Source: Thalassotalea sp. HSM 43 (GTDB lineage Bacteria; Pseudomonadota; Gammaproteobacteria; Enterobacterales; Alteromonadaceae). Taken from it: 64,000 nt of DNA. Positions within the stretch are counted from its first letter, which is position 1. Each line of letters opens with the position of its first letter. The translations under genes were made by a program, and so were the position numbers. The stretch is from positions 2,628,302-2,692,301 of the forward strand of contig NZ_CP038493.1 of the NCBI RefSeq assembly GCF_004752005.1, in the 5' to 3' direction. Below are positions 26,714 through 37,224 of the stretch, in pieces. The notes below the pieces were generated by a model that did no database searches, was not told where the DNA came from, and saw only the letters and a program-made list of their open reading frames with translations.

Positions 26714-29200
26714 TTAAAAGCTACCGCGTATACCGACAGAAAAATTGCGGCCTGGCAGTGGGGCGATATCTTTTAAGAAAGAACCGTGCACTCGACCTTC
26801 TTCGTCCGTTAAGTTTTGACCTTTAAAGAAGATTACAAAATCGTCACCGATGTTATCTAAATAGACGTTTACATTGGCATCGACCATGGTATAGCTGTCG
26901 GTCGATGTTTCCATCTCTGCAACATCGTCTTGTTCAAAGTAGTGAGTTACACCGGTTGAAATTACGTAGCTGTCTTGCTCGTAGGCAAGTTCAGAGCCGA
27001 TACGCATCGGTGGAATACGTGGTAGGTTTCCACCATCAGATAATTCGGCACGAATGTAATCGGCAATCACCGATAATTGTAACGGTTGAGATATTTGATA
27101 TACAAACTCAGCTTCCACACCATACATATCAACATCAGCTTGACGGTAAGCGTAAATCGGTAAACCTTCTTCATCGCCGTGCTCGTCTTCTTCCATCATG
27201 TCGACTTCGTCTTCATGCTCGTGGCCGTCTTCGGCAAAAAAACCTGTGTTTTGTTGGTAATAGTAATCTTCAACTTGGTTGTAAAAGGCACTTAGTACGA
27301 AACCAAAGTCACCTTCGAATTTACGCCAGGTCAAATCTAAGTTATACGATGTTTCCAGGTCGACATTTTGTGAGCCGACCTCAACATCGACGTGATCGTC
27401 ATGTTGTTCGACATCATAAATGGCGCCAACTTCAAAAGTGTTGGTACCGATATGTGGGCCATTAGAGAATAACTCCGCCGCAGATGGAGCACGTTGTGAA
27501 TACGATACTGAAAAACCTAGGTTGTAACCTGGTTGGTAATCCCATACCGCCCCAACGGACAAGCTAACCGGGGTGAAATCTTGATCATCGATACTGGCGT
27601 GTTCTTCGCCTTCATGTTCATCGAATTCTTCCTCGTGTTCTTCGTGCTCTTCATCATGCGCGAAAAAGTCACCATCTGCAGATAACTCAACGTACTCAAT
27701 ACGCGCGCCAATTTGCCAAAGTACATCGCCAAAGTGTTTCTCTTCTAACCAACCAAACGCGACCGATGTTGTCTCTGATGGTGGGCTAAATGCTTCATCA
27801 CCAATGGCTTCAAAATCACGGTCTTTGTAATGTAATGTCCATGCGCCTTTCCAGCCATTCACTTCGTGATGGTATAAATCGGTTCTTGCTTCAAACATTT
27901 CATTGTTAAATTGTGTACCTACTTCACCACCTTCAATTTCACGGTGTTCGTAGTCTGTATAGGCAAGCTTGGTGGCAACACGGTTTATAAAACTGTCATC
28001 GAATGTTAAGTCACTGAGCATTTGGTAGCGATCTTGCTCTAATTCACCACTGACCATTTCTTCGTGCTCTTCATGCTCATCGTGTTCATCAAGGCCTTCG
28101 AGCTCATCGTGCTCTTCATGCTCCTCACCATGTGCGTGACCTGGAATACCGTATTCACGATCTAAACGGCCATAGGATATACCGATGTAACCATTATCGA
28201 GTAAATAACTTGTGCCGATATTAAAGCCACTTGATTTGGCTGCGGTATTTTCGATAGTGCCTTTGGCTTCGCCTTCGTGCTCATCATGCTCTTCGTGTTC
28301 GTCATTACCTTCATCGTGACCTTCGTCGTGATCTTCATCATGGTCATCATGTAATTCGGCATAATCGGGAATATCAACGTCATTTGATTCGCGCCAAAAG
28401 CCATCTACATGCAAGGCAAAGCTGTCTGAGCCGGTGTTAATGGCGAGTGATGCCGCATCTTGGTCATTAACCGAATCGTGCGAGGCCATGTAATCAACTC
28501 GGTTGTCACTGTTGGTAGGTACACGATTATCGACAACGTTGACCACACCACCGATAGCACCGCTACCGTAAAATAAGGTTGATGGACCTCTTAACACTTC
28601 AATTTGTTGTGCGGTGCTCGCCTCTGCCGCGACAATGTGGTCCGGACCAACCCGTGATGCATCGGCAACATCTAGGCCGTTTTGCGTGATCAGCACACGA
28701 GGACCATCTTGGCCACGAATCACTGGGCTACTAGAGACACTGCCGTAAGAGGTTGAGTGAACGCCAACTTCACCTTTTAGGGTATCACCCAAAGTAGCTG
28801 CTTGTTTGCGGCGCAACTCGTCTGCAGCCAACACATTAACCGGCAATGCCGATTCTATGTTTGAGGTATGTAAAGGTGTCGCGTAAACGTCAACAACTTC
28901 AATTGATGAAGGAGATAATGTAACGTTTATTTCAGCGTTGTTGGCCGCGAGTACTTGTTTACTGATATGACCATAACCGGTGGCACTGATATGGATTTCA
29001 TGATCTTTCGCATCAAGATCGGTAAATGAAAATCGACCTTGCTCATCCGTGTATATGGTTTGGCTTTTTAATTTTACTTTGGCGTTCTTCACTGCATTGC
29101 CATCTTTATCGACAACGATGCCGGTAATATCTTGCGCTGCGAGTGAAGCAGAGACAAGCATAGGTATCAGTGCTAGCCCCCAAGTTTTAGCGGTAGCCAT
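26714..29200 (-). CDS. histidine-rich TonB-dependent receptor, probably zinc uptake (ZnuD-like)
   Basis: This 828-residue outer-membrane protein has a signal peptide ending near residue 22 (SASLAAQ), a carboxypeptidase-regulatory-like beta domain (about 23-105, GIVVDKDGNAVKNAKV), a plug domain (about 115-230, with SSPVIRGQDGPRVLI and GSGAIGGVVNVVDNR) and a beta barrel ending in NFSVGIRGSF. Four long His/Asp/Glu-rich stretches lie in extracellular-loop positions near residues 278-314, 354-384, 510-537 and 655-680, as in zinc receptors of the ZnuD type. Two Zur-like palindromes lie immediately upstream, supporting a zinc role. Transport needs TonB-ExbBD elsewhere. No periplasmic zinc transporter is adjacent. 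Confidence 0.9.
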   Translation of the reverse strand: MATAKTWGLALIPMLVSASLAAQDITGIVVDKDGNAVKNAKVKLKSQTIYTDEQGRFSFTDLDAKDHEIHISATGYGHISKQVLAANNAEINVTLSPSSIEVVDVYATPLHTSNIESALPVNVLAADELRRKQAATLGDTLKGEVGVHSTSYGSVSSSPVIRGQDGPRVLITQNGLDVADASRVGPDHIVAAEASTAQQIEVLRGPSTLFYGSGAIGGVVNVVDNRVPTNSDNRVDYMASHDSVNDQDAASLAINTGSDSFALHVDGFWRESNDVDIPDYAELHDDHDEDHDEGHDEGNDEHEEHDEHEGEAKGTIENTAAKSSGFNIGTSYLLDNGYIGISYGRLDREYGIPGHAHGEEHEEHDELEGLDEHDEHEEHEEMVSGELEQDRYQMLSDLTFDDSFINRVATKLAYTDYEHREIEGGEVGTQFNNEMFEARTDLYHHEVNGWKGAWTLHYKDRDFEAIGDEAFSPPSETTSVAFGWLEEKHFGDVLWQIGARIEYVELSADGDFFAHDEEHEEHEEEFDEHEGEEHASIDDQDFTPVSLSVGAVWDYQPGYNLGFSVSYSQRAPSAAELFSNGPHIGTNTFEVGAIYDVEQHDDHVDVEVGSQNVDLETSYNLDLTWRKFEGDFGFVLSAFYNQVEDYYYQQNTGFFAEDGHEHEDEVDMMEEDEHGDEEGLPIYAYRQADVDMYGVEAEFVYQISQPLQLSVIADYIRAELSDGGNLPRIPPMRIGSELAYEQDSYVISTGVTHYFEQDDVAEMETSTDSYTMVDANVNVYLDNIGDDFVIFFKGQNLTDEEGRVHGSFLKDIAPLPGRNFSVGIRGSF

Positions 29201-29662
29201 AGTAAGTCCTCAAGTAAGTATTGTTATAATGTAACATAATGTCATGTATTGTTACTTTATAACACTTAGAATGCAAGTGATTTACGCTAGATTTTGTCGA
29301 TTTCAGCGATGCAGCGGCATAAATGAGCGGTAAAGTCGAAAATAACTGTTAAAAACTGTAAAAATCGCCCTAAAAATAGCCATTAATCTGTGCTATGGTG
29401 TCGCGCATTTATTATCGTAATAGACGGTTGTGAATATGTTGTTACATTTTATGCGGCGCAAAATGGCTTTTGTTTTAAGTGATTGAATATAAAGATTGTT
29501 TTGTTTGTTTTTGCAGGCTGGTAGTAATTTTTTTGGCCCTGTGAAAGGCGTAAATTGGCACCTATATTCCAATTGTAATAACTCGTAACATATTGACACA
29601 CCAAGATTGTAATCGCTTTGTTAATCTATTACGTAGAAAAGAATTTCCGGGGGGAAACTAAA
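29201..29662. other. divergent promoter region, TonB receptor / RND operon
   Basis: About 460 AT-rich bases. The left end holds the two Zur-like sites, listed separately. The right end has a GGGGGG run at 29649-29654, the ribosome binding site of the RND operon. In between I see no gene; a minus-strand frame at 29393-29599 has no protein-like character. Confidence 0.5.
29222..29264 (-). promoter_or_regulatory. tandem Zur-like palindromes
   Basis: Two 15-base imperfect palindromes, TGTTATAATGTAACA (29222-29236) and TGTTACTTTATAACA (29250-29264), have centres 28 bases apart. Both match the GTTATA-N-TATAAC style of gammaproteobacterial Zur sites. They lie 22-64 bases upstream of the receptor start and would overlap its promoter, so zinc-loaded Zur would repress. 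The assignment is by motif memory plus gene context. Confidence 0.75.
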
Positions 29663-30856
29663 GTGGCAAGTAAAAAGCAAATTTTCATACCTATTCTCGT
29701 ATTAGTCGCAGGCATTGGCGGTTTTCAAGCACTAAGTGCAATGAAAAAGCCACCCGAAGAGAAAAAAGAAATCGATACAACTCCATTTGTATCGGTACAA
29801 ACAGTTGACTTACAACCGTTAACGTTAGATGTCAGCTCGTATGGACTGGTTGAACCTAAGTATCAAACAGAATTAGTCGCGCAAATCTCAGGACAAATTG
29901 TTACCTTGTCTGATACGTTTGTGCGCGGTGGTTTTGTTAGTAAAGGTCAGCTTTTGGCTGAAATCGATCCAAACGATTATGAAGCGGCATTAATTGAAGC
30001 ACATGCAAATCTAGCATCTGCAAAAGCCTCTCTTGAACAAGAAAAGGCACAAGGTAAAGTTGCTGAACGTGAATGGCAACGTATCCAAAATTCTACACCA
30101 ACCGAGTTGAGCTTACGTAAGCCGCAATTAGCGCAAGAGATGGCGCGAGTTGATGCGGCTGAAGCGGCAGTAAAACGTGCAAAACGTAACCTGGAACGTA
30201 CCAAAATTGTTGCCCCATATGATGCCATGGTTGACGCCCGTGACATTGGTTTGGGTTCATTTGTGAACGTGGGTAATAGAATTGGTCATCTATTGAGTAC
30301 CGATATTGCCGAAGTTCGTTTACCGGTTGCTGATAACCAATTGCAGTTCCTACTCGACAGTGGTGTCAATGCTGAGGTGCTATTAAGCAGCAAGTTTTCG
30401 GGTCAAGAAAGTCAATGGAAAGCCAATATCTCTCGCTCTGAAGGGGTGATCGATAAAGTATCTCGCATGAACTACTTAGTTGCTGAAATCGAAGATCCGT
30501 ATGGCCGTGAAACCGACAAGCCTATTATTCGTTTTGGTACGTATGTGAATGCTACTATTTCCGGTCTTGAGGTAAATAGTGCGGTACTTGTGCCACGCCA
30601 TCTAATTGATAATCGTCAAGTAGCCGTTATTGGTGATGATGATAAATTACGTTACCGCAACGTTGAAATCTTACGTCAACAAGGTAACCGCGTCGTGGTC
30701 ACCAATGGATTAGAGCAAGGTGACATGATCATTACCTCAGCACTAGACTTCCCAGTCGATGGCATGGCAGTTTCAGTACTAGGTGCTGACGCTGATATTC
30801 CTGCGACAGAAGAGGACGACACCGACACCCAAATCGCTCTCAAGGAAGGTGAGTAA
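29663..30856 (+). CDS. RND efflux periplasmic adaptor (membrane fusion protein)
   Basis: A 397-residue HlyD/AcrA-type adaptor. It has an N-terminal membrane anchor (about 7-25, IFIPILVLVAGIGG), a biotinyl-lipoyl-like half-motif LVAQISGQIVTLSDTFVRGG, an alpha-helical hairpin (about 105-180), the second lipoyl half TKIVAPYDAMVDARDIGLGS and a beta-barrel domain. It would link the inner-membrane pump to an outer-membrane channel. I choose the GTG at 29663, eight bases after a G6 run, over an ATG at 29618. The stop overlaps the start of the permease gene by one base. No outer-membrane factor gene follows, so a shared TolC-like channel is likely. Confidence 0.9.
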   Translation: MASKKQIFIPILVLVAGIGGFQALSAMKKPPEEKKEIDTTPFVSVQTVDLQPLTLDVSSYGLVEPKYQTELVAQISGQIVTLSDTFVRGGFVSKGQLLAEIDPNDYEAALIEAHANLASAKASLEQEKAQGKVAEREWQRIQNSTPTELSLRKPQLAQEMARVDAAEAAVKRAKRNLERTKIVAPYDAMVDARDIGLGSFVNVGNRIGHLLSTDIAEVRLPVADNQLQFLLDSGVNAEVLLSSKFSGQESQWKANISRSEGVIDKVSRMNYLVAEIEDPYGRETDKPIIRFGTYVNATISGLEVNSAVLVPRHLIDNRQVAVIGDDDKLRYRNVEILRQQGNRVVVTNGLEQGDMIITSALDFPVDGMAVSVLGADADIPATEEDDTDTQIALKEGE

Positions 30857-33800
30857 TGATTGATACCAACAAGGGCCTCATTGCCTGGTTTGCTCGAAAT
30901 CCAGTAGCAGCAAACCTGTTGATGGCGGTGATCATCATCGGCGGTTTGTTGACTATGGGCACCATCCGCAAACAGTTTTTCCCGCAAGTGGAAATTAACT
31001 GGCTTGAATATCGCACTATCTATCCTGGTGCCGCGCCACAAGAAGTGGAAGAAGGCATTACCATCAAAGTCGAAGAGGCCCTAGAGTCTGTACAAGGCTT
31101 AGAGCGAGTAATTACTTACTCGGGTCGAAACGCTTCTTACGGTTGGTTTCGCGTTGATGAAGCTTACGACCCACAAGTCGTTCTTGAAGAAGTAAAATCG
31201 CAAATTGATTCAATATCCTCATTTCCTGCCGGCATGGAAAGGCCGACGGTGGAGCGCATTAAAATGCGACAGGAGGTTATGTATATCAGCCTCTACGGGG
31301 ATATGGAACAAAAGCAACTGAAAGAATTCGGTCGCAAAATACATGATGAGATACAGCAGTTACCACTGATCAATATTTCTGAATATTACAGTGGCCTGAA
31401 TTACGAGATTGCCATTGAAGTCAGCAAGGACAAGCTGCGTGAATACAAATTGTCATTTGTTGATGTCGCCAATGCGGTACGTAACTGGTCCCGTAATATG
31501 TCAGCGGGGCAAATCCGTGCAGAAAATGGCTATATAAATTTACGCGTTGAAAACCAAGCCTACATTGGTCACGAATTTGAAAACCTGCCACTGATCACCC
31601 GTGAAGACGGCAGTAAAATTATGCTTGGTGAGGTGGCAACCATAACCGATGAATTTGAAGAAGGTATTCAATATTCTAAGTTTAATGGTCAAAACTCGGT
31701 GACATTCTTCATTGGTGCTGCCAATGATCAGTCCATTACCGATGTTGCCAAAGTCCTCAAAGCCTATGTTGCCGATAAGCAAAACACCTTACCTGAAGGC
31801 ATGCATTTAGAAACCTGGGTTGATTTAACCCAGTATCTAGAGCAGCGTTTGGATATGATGATGTCTAACCTGGTGACAGGTGCGGTGTTAGTTTTCTTAA
31901 TGCTGGCGATATTCCTGCGTGTACGTTTAGCGTTTTGGGTAATGATGGGTCTACCGGTATGTTTCCTTGGTACATTATTACTGATGCCAATGAGCATGAT
32001 TGATGTAACCATCAACATTACCTCGTTATTTGCCTTTATATTGGTGCTCGGTATCGTCGTTGATGATGCCATCGTTATGGGCGAGAGCGCTTATACCGAA
32101 ATCGAAAATAAAGGGCACAGTGTTGATAACGTTATTCGTGGTGTAAAACGCGTCGCTATGCCGGCAACCTTCGGTGTTCTAACGACCATCGCTGCGTTTA
32201 TGCCATTGGTTATCAGCGATGGACCAGCGTCAGCGTGGAACCACGCCATTGGTTTTGTGGTTATCTTGTGTCTGTTTTTCTCATTGGTAGAGTCAAAACT
32301 GATATTACCAGCGCATTTAGCGCGTATGAAAGTGACCGAGCCAAACCCAAAAAATCCGATGTCACGTTTTCGAGCGAAGATTGATTCGGGATTAAAGTAC
32401 TTTGTTGAAAACAAATACCGCCCAACCCTACAAAAAGCAGTTAAATATCGTTACGGCGTGACCTGTTTGTTTATCGCCATGGTGATGATTTGTGTTGGCT
32501 TATTTGAAAGTGGTTTAGTGCGCTTTGTTGGCCAGCCTAAAATCCCACATGACTTTCCACGTATTAACTTGGAAATGAACTTGGATTCTTCGGAACAGGC
32601 AACATTAGATGCGGCTCGCGCCATCGAAAAATCGCTTTATGCGGTTGATGACAAAATTGAGCAAGAGCATGGTGTACGCATGATTTCTGATATGCAAGTT
32701 GACTTGCGTGAACGAACTCAAGCGCAAATTATGGTCAAGTTGATTGAGCCAGAATTGCGCCCAATGAATACCTTTGAATTAGCGGAAATGTGGCGCGCCA
32801 ATATGCCATTGATCCCAGGGGTTAAACGCCTTGATACGCAGGATAATTTATTTGGTAACGATCGTGATGATGGGGATATCAGTTTCCGTCTAGAAGCCAA
32901 TGATGACCAACAGTTATTGTTAGCGTCGCGCGACTTAAAAGAGAAATTAAACTCCTTGGTTGGTGTCAGTGATGTCACTGATTCGCGTATGAACAGTGCC
33001 CGCGAAGTCCAGTTTGAGCTTAAACCTTTGGCTTACAGCATGGGCTTAACCTTAGCGGATGTTGCCTCTCAAGTAGGTTACAGCTTTTATGGTTTGGAAG
33101 CACAGCGCATATTGCGAAACGGTGAAGAAATCAAAGTTATGGTGCGTTACCCATTGAAAGACCGTAGCTCAATTGGTCACGTTGATGATGTTATGGTGCA
33201 ATTGCCAAATGGCGGTGAAGTGCCACTATCAGAAATTGCCGAGATAAAGGTCACCAATGGTGTGAATCAAATCCGTCGTGAAAACGGTAACCGCACCATT
33301 AATGTCTGGGCCAAAGTCGATGCGATGCAAGCCGAACCATTTAAAATTGCAGCGGATATTCGCGATAACTATATCCCGCAACTGTTGAAAAAGTATCCTT
33401 TGGTGAAGAGTCAATTATCGGGTCGAATCCAAGAAGAGATGCAAAGTGCGAACACGCAAATACGTGACTTTATTATCTCGATGATGATCATCTTTAGCTT
33501 GTTAGCGATTCCATTAAAGTCGTACTCACAGCCATTGATTATTATGTCGGTGATTCCATTTGGTATTATCGGTGCCGTTGGTGGACATATGATACTCGGC
33601 ATGGACTTGTCGGTACTGTCATTGTTTGGTCTGATAGCGGCAGCGGGTGTTGTGGTCAATGACTCTTTGGTTATGATTGATTACATCAACAAAGCTCGTG
33701 ATGCGGGTGTACGCGCCAAAGATGCGGTGGTTGATGCCGGTTGTTATCGCTTCCGTGCTATCTTGCTGACCTCGTTAACGACGTTTATCGGCTTAGCGCC

Positions 33801-34029
33801 AATAATGTTCTTTGAGACCAGCATGCAAGCTAAATTGGTTGTGCCAATGGCGGTATCACTTGGTTTTGGTGTGTTGTTCGCAACCGTCGTAACCTTGATG
33901 TTGATTCCATGTCTGTACGTGTTGTTTGAAGATATTAAAGCGGTATTTCGTCGCTGGTTTAATATCGCCTCTGGCGACCCGCAACAGCGCAGTGAATCAA
34001 CGCCTGTGGCAGCAGAAAACCATAATTAA
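30856..34029 (+). CDS. RND efflux pump permease (AcrB family)
   Basis: The 1057-residue inner-membrane pump has the RND layout of 12 helices with two large periplasmic loops. Helix 1 follows the start, VAANLLMAVIIIGG. The proton-relay region appears as LVLGIVVDDAIVMGE with the two conserved aspartates, and the second half repeats it with FGLIAAAGVVVNDSLVMID. It resembles the group of AcrB-like pumps common in marine Alteromonadales whose substrates are not defined. It overlaps the adaptor gene by one base (TAATG). A long palindrome follows and doubles as terminator. No TetR-type regulator gene is adjacent. Confidence 0.93.
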   Translation: MIDTNKGLIAWFARNPVAANLLMAVIIIGGLLTMGTIRKQFFPQVEINWLEYRTIYPGAAPQEVEEGITIKVEEALESVQGLERVITYSGRNASYGWFRVDEAYDPQVVLEEVKSQIDSISSFPAGMERPTVERIKMRQEVMYISLYGDMEQKQLKEFGRKIHDEIQQLPLINISEYYSGLNYEIAIEVSKDKLREYKLSFVDVANAVRNWSRNMSAGQIRAENGYINLRVENQAYIGHEFENLPLITREDGSKIMLGEVATITDEFEEGIQYSKFNGQNSVTFFIGAANDQSITDVAKVLKAYVADKQNTLPEGMHLETWVDLTQYLEQRLDMMMSNLVTGAVLVFLMLAIFLRVRLAFWVMMGLPVCFLGTLLLMPMSMIDVTINITSLFAFILVLGIVVDDAIVMGESAYTEIENKGHSVDNVIRGVKRVAMPATFGVLTTIAAFMPLVISDGPASAWNHAIGFVVILCLFFSLVESKLILPAHLARMKVTEPNPKNPMSRFRAKIDSGLKYFVENKYRPTLQKAVKYRYGVTCLFIAMVMICVGLFESGLVRFVGQPKIPHDFPRINLEMNLDSSEQATLDAARAIEKSLYAVDDKIEQEHGVRMISDMQVDLRERTQAQIMVKLIEPELRPMNTFELAEMWRANMPLIPGVKRLDTQDNLFGNDRDDGDISFRLEANDDQQLLLASRDLKEKLNSLVGVSDVTDSRMNSAREVQFELKPLAYSMGLTLADVASQVGYSFYGLEAQRILRNGEEIKVMVRYPLKDRSSIGHVDDVMVQLPNGGEVPLSEIAEIKVTNGVNQIRRENGNRTINVWAKVDAMQAEPFKIAADIRDNYIPQLLKKYPLVKSQLSGRIQEEMQSANTQIRDFIISMMIIFSLLAIPLKSYSQPLIIMSVIPFGIIGAVGGHMILGMDLSVLSLFGLIAAAGVVVNDSLVMIDYINKARDAGVRAKDAVVDAGCYRFRAILLTSLTTFIGLAPIMFFETSMQAKLVVPMAVSLGFGVLFATVVTLMLIPCLYVLFEDIKAVFRRWFNIASGDPQQRSESTPVAAENHN

Positions 34030-34040
34030 GTTACAACGGA

Positions 34041-34109
34041 AAAAAACAAGGGTCAAAAAACAAGGGGTCAGAACTTTAGTTCTGACCCCTTGTTTTTTGT
34101 TCTGACCCT
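34041..34109. repeat. long nested palindrome, terminator and REP-like repeat
   Basis: A perfect 21-bp stem, arms 34055-34075 and 34078-34098 with TT between, reads AAAAAACAAGGGGTCAGAAC from the left. A second AAAAAACAAGGGTC copy precedes it (34041-34054), and an extra GTTCTGACCCT follows (34099-34109). The A/T-flanked GC stem is a strong bidirectional terminator for the RND operon and folA. The GGGGTCAGAAC core resembles the short repeats tied to REP-associated transposases in marine bacteria; that link is from memory. Confidence 0.8.
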
Positions 34110-34114
34110 ACTTA

Positions 34115-34606
34115 TTACTTGCGCTCGTAAACCTTAAAATTATACGGGTGGGCGTTGTTTTCATCCGCAGGCTGCGCATCTTCGCTAACGCACTGCCACT
34201 GGTTATCGGCATTATAGTCTGGGAAGAAGGTATCGCCGTCTGTGGTAAGATCGATTTCGGTAATATACAGTCGGTCTGCCGCCGGTAAGCAATGTTGGTA
34301 AATACTGCCGCCACCAATCACCATGATCTCTTCTACATCGGTCACTAACGCCAATGCGGCATCGACACTATCGACAGTTTCAATGCCATCAGCTTGGTAA
34401 TTGGCATCTCGAGTAATGACAATATTACGGCGACCCGGCAGCGGAAAACCGATTGATTCAAACGTTTTGCGGCCCATGATCACTGGCTTTTTCAAGGTGG
34501 TTTTTTTGAAGTATTTTAGATCTGCTGGCATATGCCAAGGCATATCATTGTCTTTACCGATAACACGATTGTTGGCGTGAGCAACAATCATCGAAAGAAT
34601 AGTCAT
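34115..34606 (-). CDS. folA: dihydrofolate reductase
   Basis: A 163-residue type I DHFR that reduces dihydrofolate to tetrahydrofolate with NADPH, the target of trimethoprim. The family pattern is plain: AHANNRVIGKDNDMPWHMPADL at the substrate site (the key acid is the Asp in MPADLKYFKK), GRKTFESIGFPLPGR at the cofactor site, and EIMVIGGGSIYQHCLP. The frame continues upstream to 34711, but the ATG at 34606 gives the standard N-terminus MTILSMIVA and has AAAGAGAC before it. The gene is convergent with the RND operon and separated from obgE by about 300 bases, so it probably has its own promoter. Confidence 0.95.
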   Translation of the reverse strand: MTILSMIVAHANNRVIGKDNDMPWHMPADLKYFKKTTLKKPVIMGRKTFESIGFPLPGRRNIVITRDANYQADGIETVDSVDAALALVTDVEEIMVIGGGSIYQHCLPAADRLYITEIDLTTDGDTFFPDYNADNQWQCVSEDAQPADENNAHPYNFKVYERK

Positions 34607-34906
34607 GTGAGTCTCTTTATCTCTTCGCTCTATATCGTATGAGCACGGGTTTATCTGCATAGCCGTACGTGCCTTGCTAGCTGGCGATGATAGCAGCCAA
34701 AGGCATCGCACTATTGCGCACTGAATTAGGCAATTCTAAAGGGCTTTTAAGGCTTTGGCTAGCATCATCGTTGACCTATATAAGAGAAAGTAAGAGAAAA
34801 TTGCAAGATTTTCGCAACCGTGCTGACAGCGTTGAAAAATAGTCAGATACAAAAACGCCAGAGACGTTGCTCTGGCGTTTTATTTTATTAGCTTACAGAT
34901 TGCAGC
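34607..34906. other. noncoding stretch folA / obgE
   Basis: 300 bases holding the folA promoter and the obgE terminator (listed separately). No further gene or repeat was seen. Confidence 0.45.
34852..34881 (-). terminator. intrinsic terminator of obgE
   Basis: AAAACGCCAGAG/CTCTGGCGTTTT with a 6-base loop. On the minus strand the stem is followed by a U run. It lies 25 bases after the obgE stop. Confidence 0.85.
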
Positions 34907-36082
<1,176 letters not shown>

Positions 36083-36220
36083 TCAAGCTCCAATCTGGGG
36101 AACAATGTTTTGGCAATAAGAACCTAATTATAAACGCAATCCCGCTTAAGTCATAAAACTTCAGCGTAGATATTTTATCAGCACAGTATTTCACTGGCTG
36201 CTAGGCCCTTACTCTTATGC

Positions 36221-36246
36221 AAAAAAAAACCTCGCTTGAAGCGAGG
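36221..36246 (-). terminator. intrinsic terminator of rplU-rpmA
   Basis: The hairpin CCTCGC/GCGAGG with loop TTGAA (36230-36246) is followed on the minus strand by a nine-U run. It is 27 bases after the rpmA stop. Confidence 0.88.
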
Positions 36247-36273
36247 CTTTTCAATCTGTGTCGTTAATCGCTA

Positions 36274-36531
36274 TTATTCAGCGACGATAGATACAAACTT
36301 ACGGTTTTGAGGACCTTTTACTTCAAACTGAACTTTACCGTCAGTTAGAGCAAATAGAGTGTGGTCTTTACCAATACCCATGTTTGTACCAGCGTGGAAC
36401 TTAGTACCACGTTGACGAACGATGATGTTACCCGCTAATACTGTCTCGCCACCAAAGCGTTTAACGCCTAAACGTTTAGCTTCTGAATCGCGACCGTTAC
36501 GAGTACTACCTGCTGCCTTCTTATGTGCCAT
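36274..36531 (-). CDS. rpmA: 50S ribosomal protein L27
   Basis: 85-residue L27, whose N-terminus reaches toward the peptidyl-transferase centre. The start [20 protein letters not shown] is the standard gammaproteobacterial form, with no Firmicutes-type cleaved extension. The rest ([20 protein letters not shown]) is conserved. It lies 15 bases after rplU and has an AGGAGT ribosome binding site. The codons are those of a highly expressed gene. Confidence 0.98.
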   Translation of the reverse strand: MAHKKAAGSTRNGRDSEAKRLGVKRFGGETVLAGNIIVRQRGTKFHAGTNMGIGKDHTLFALTDGKVQFEVKGPQNRKFVSIVAE

Positions 36532-36546
36532 CGTTAACTACTCCTA

Positions 36547-36858
36547 TTAACCGTTGATGCCAGTAATTTTCACTTCAGTGTACCACTGACGGTGGCCTTG
36601 CTGCTTACGTGAATGCTTACGACGTTTAAACTTAACGATTTTAACTTTGTCACCACGGCCTTGAGCTACAATCTCAGCTGTAACCTTGCCACCATCAACG
36701 TAAGGAGCACCTACTTTGATGTCGTCGCCATCAGCAACCATTAAAACATTATCAAATTCAATTGAAGAGCCGATTTCTTGCTCTAATTTTTCTAAGCGAA
36801 CAACTTGACCTTCGCTTACACGATGTTGTTTACCACCGCTTTGGAATACCGCGTACAT
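36547..36858 (-). CDS. rplU: 50S ribosomal protein L21
   Basis: The 103-residue L21 starts [14 protein letters not shown], with the basic segment [16 protein letters not shown] and the end KITGING typical of gammaproteobacteria. It binds 23S rRNA domain I/VI and L20. It is first in the rplU-rpmA operon, which is divergent from ispB as in E. coli. Confidence 0.98.
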   Translation of the reverse strand: MYAVFQSGGKQHRVSEGQVVRLEKLEQEIGSSIEFDNVLMVADGDDIKVGAPYVDGGKVTAEIVAQGRGDKVKIVKFKRRKHSRKQQGHRQWYTEVKITGING

Positions 36859-37224
36859 TTGCTACTCCGATACACGCCATCTTCATGTGACGCACAAATT
36901 AAAATAATAGGTCGCGGATTCTACGCTAAGATTATTGGATTCGCAAGCCTTAAGATGAATTTTTCCTGTAATTTTTTAAGAAATACAGATTACATAAAAT
37001 CACACATAGAGATTTCACAGCAAATCCAGACTTACAAGGCGTTGCGACATTATTCTGCGCTAGATCAAAAGTGTTGATAAAGCGATGATATTTTACCCAA
37101 ATTTTCATTAAGTGTCTTTGCTCTTGCGTAAAATAGTGTAAAATCAGCAACAACAATTATAGCAATAGATTTTTAGCCAACTTCGGCTTTAAATAAAGGA
37201 TCCTCTGGGATCAAACCGATATAT
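36859..37224. other. divergent promoter region rplU / ispB
   Basis: 366 AT-rich bases with promoters for both directions. A possible minus-10 (TAAAAT at 37139-37144) serves ispB, though the minus-35 is unclear. A GGATCC...GGGATC stretch lies just before ispB. No small gene or riboswitch recognised. Confidence 0.45.

Noticed and set aside
28260-28370. A tandem DNA repeat in the TonB receptor gene
   Set aside because: The repetitive look comes from codons for His, Glu and Asp in a surface loop and is explained by the protein; it is not a separate repeat element.
29393-29599. A 68-codon minus-strand frame in the receptor/RND intergenic region
   Set aside because: Low complexity, no ribosome binding site, and inside a divergent promoter region.
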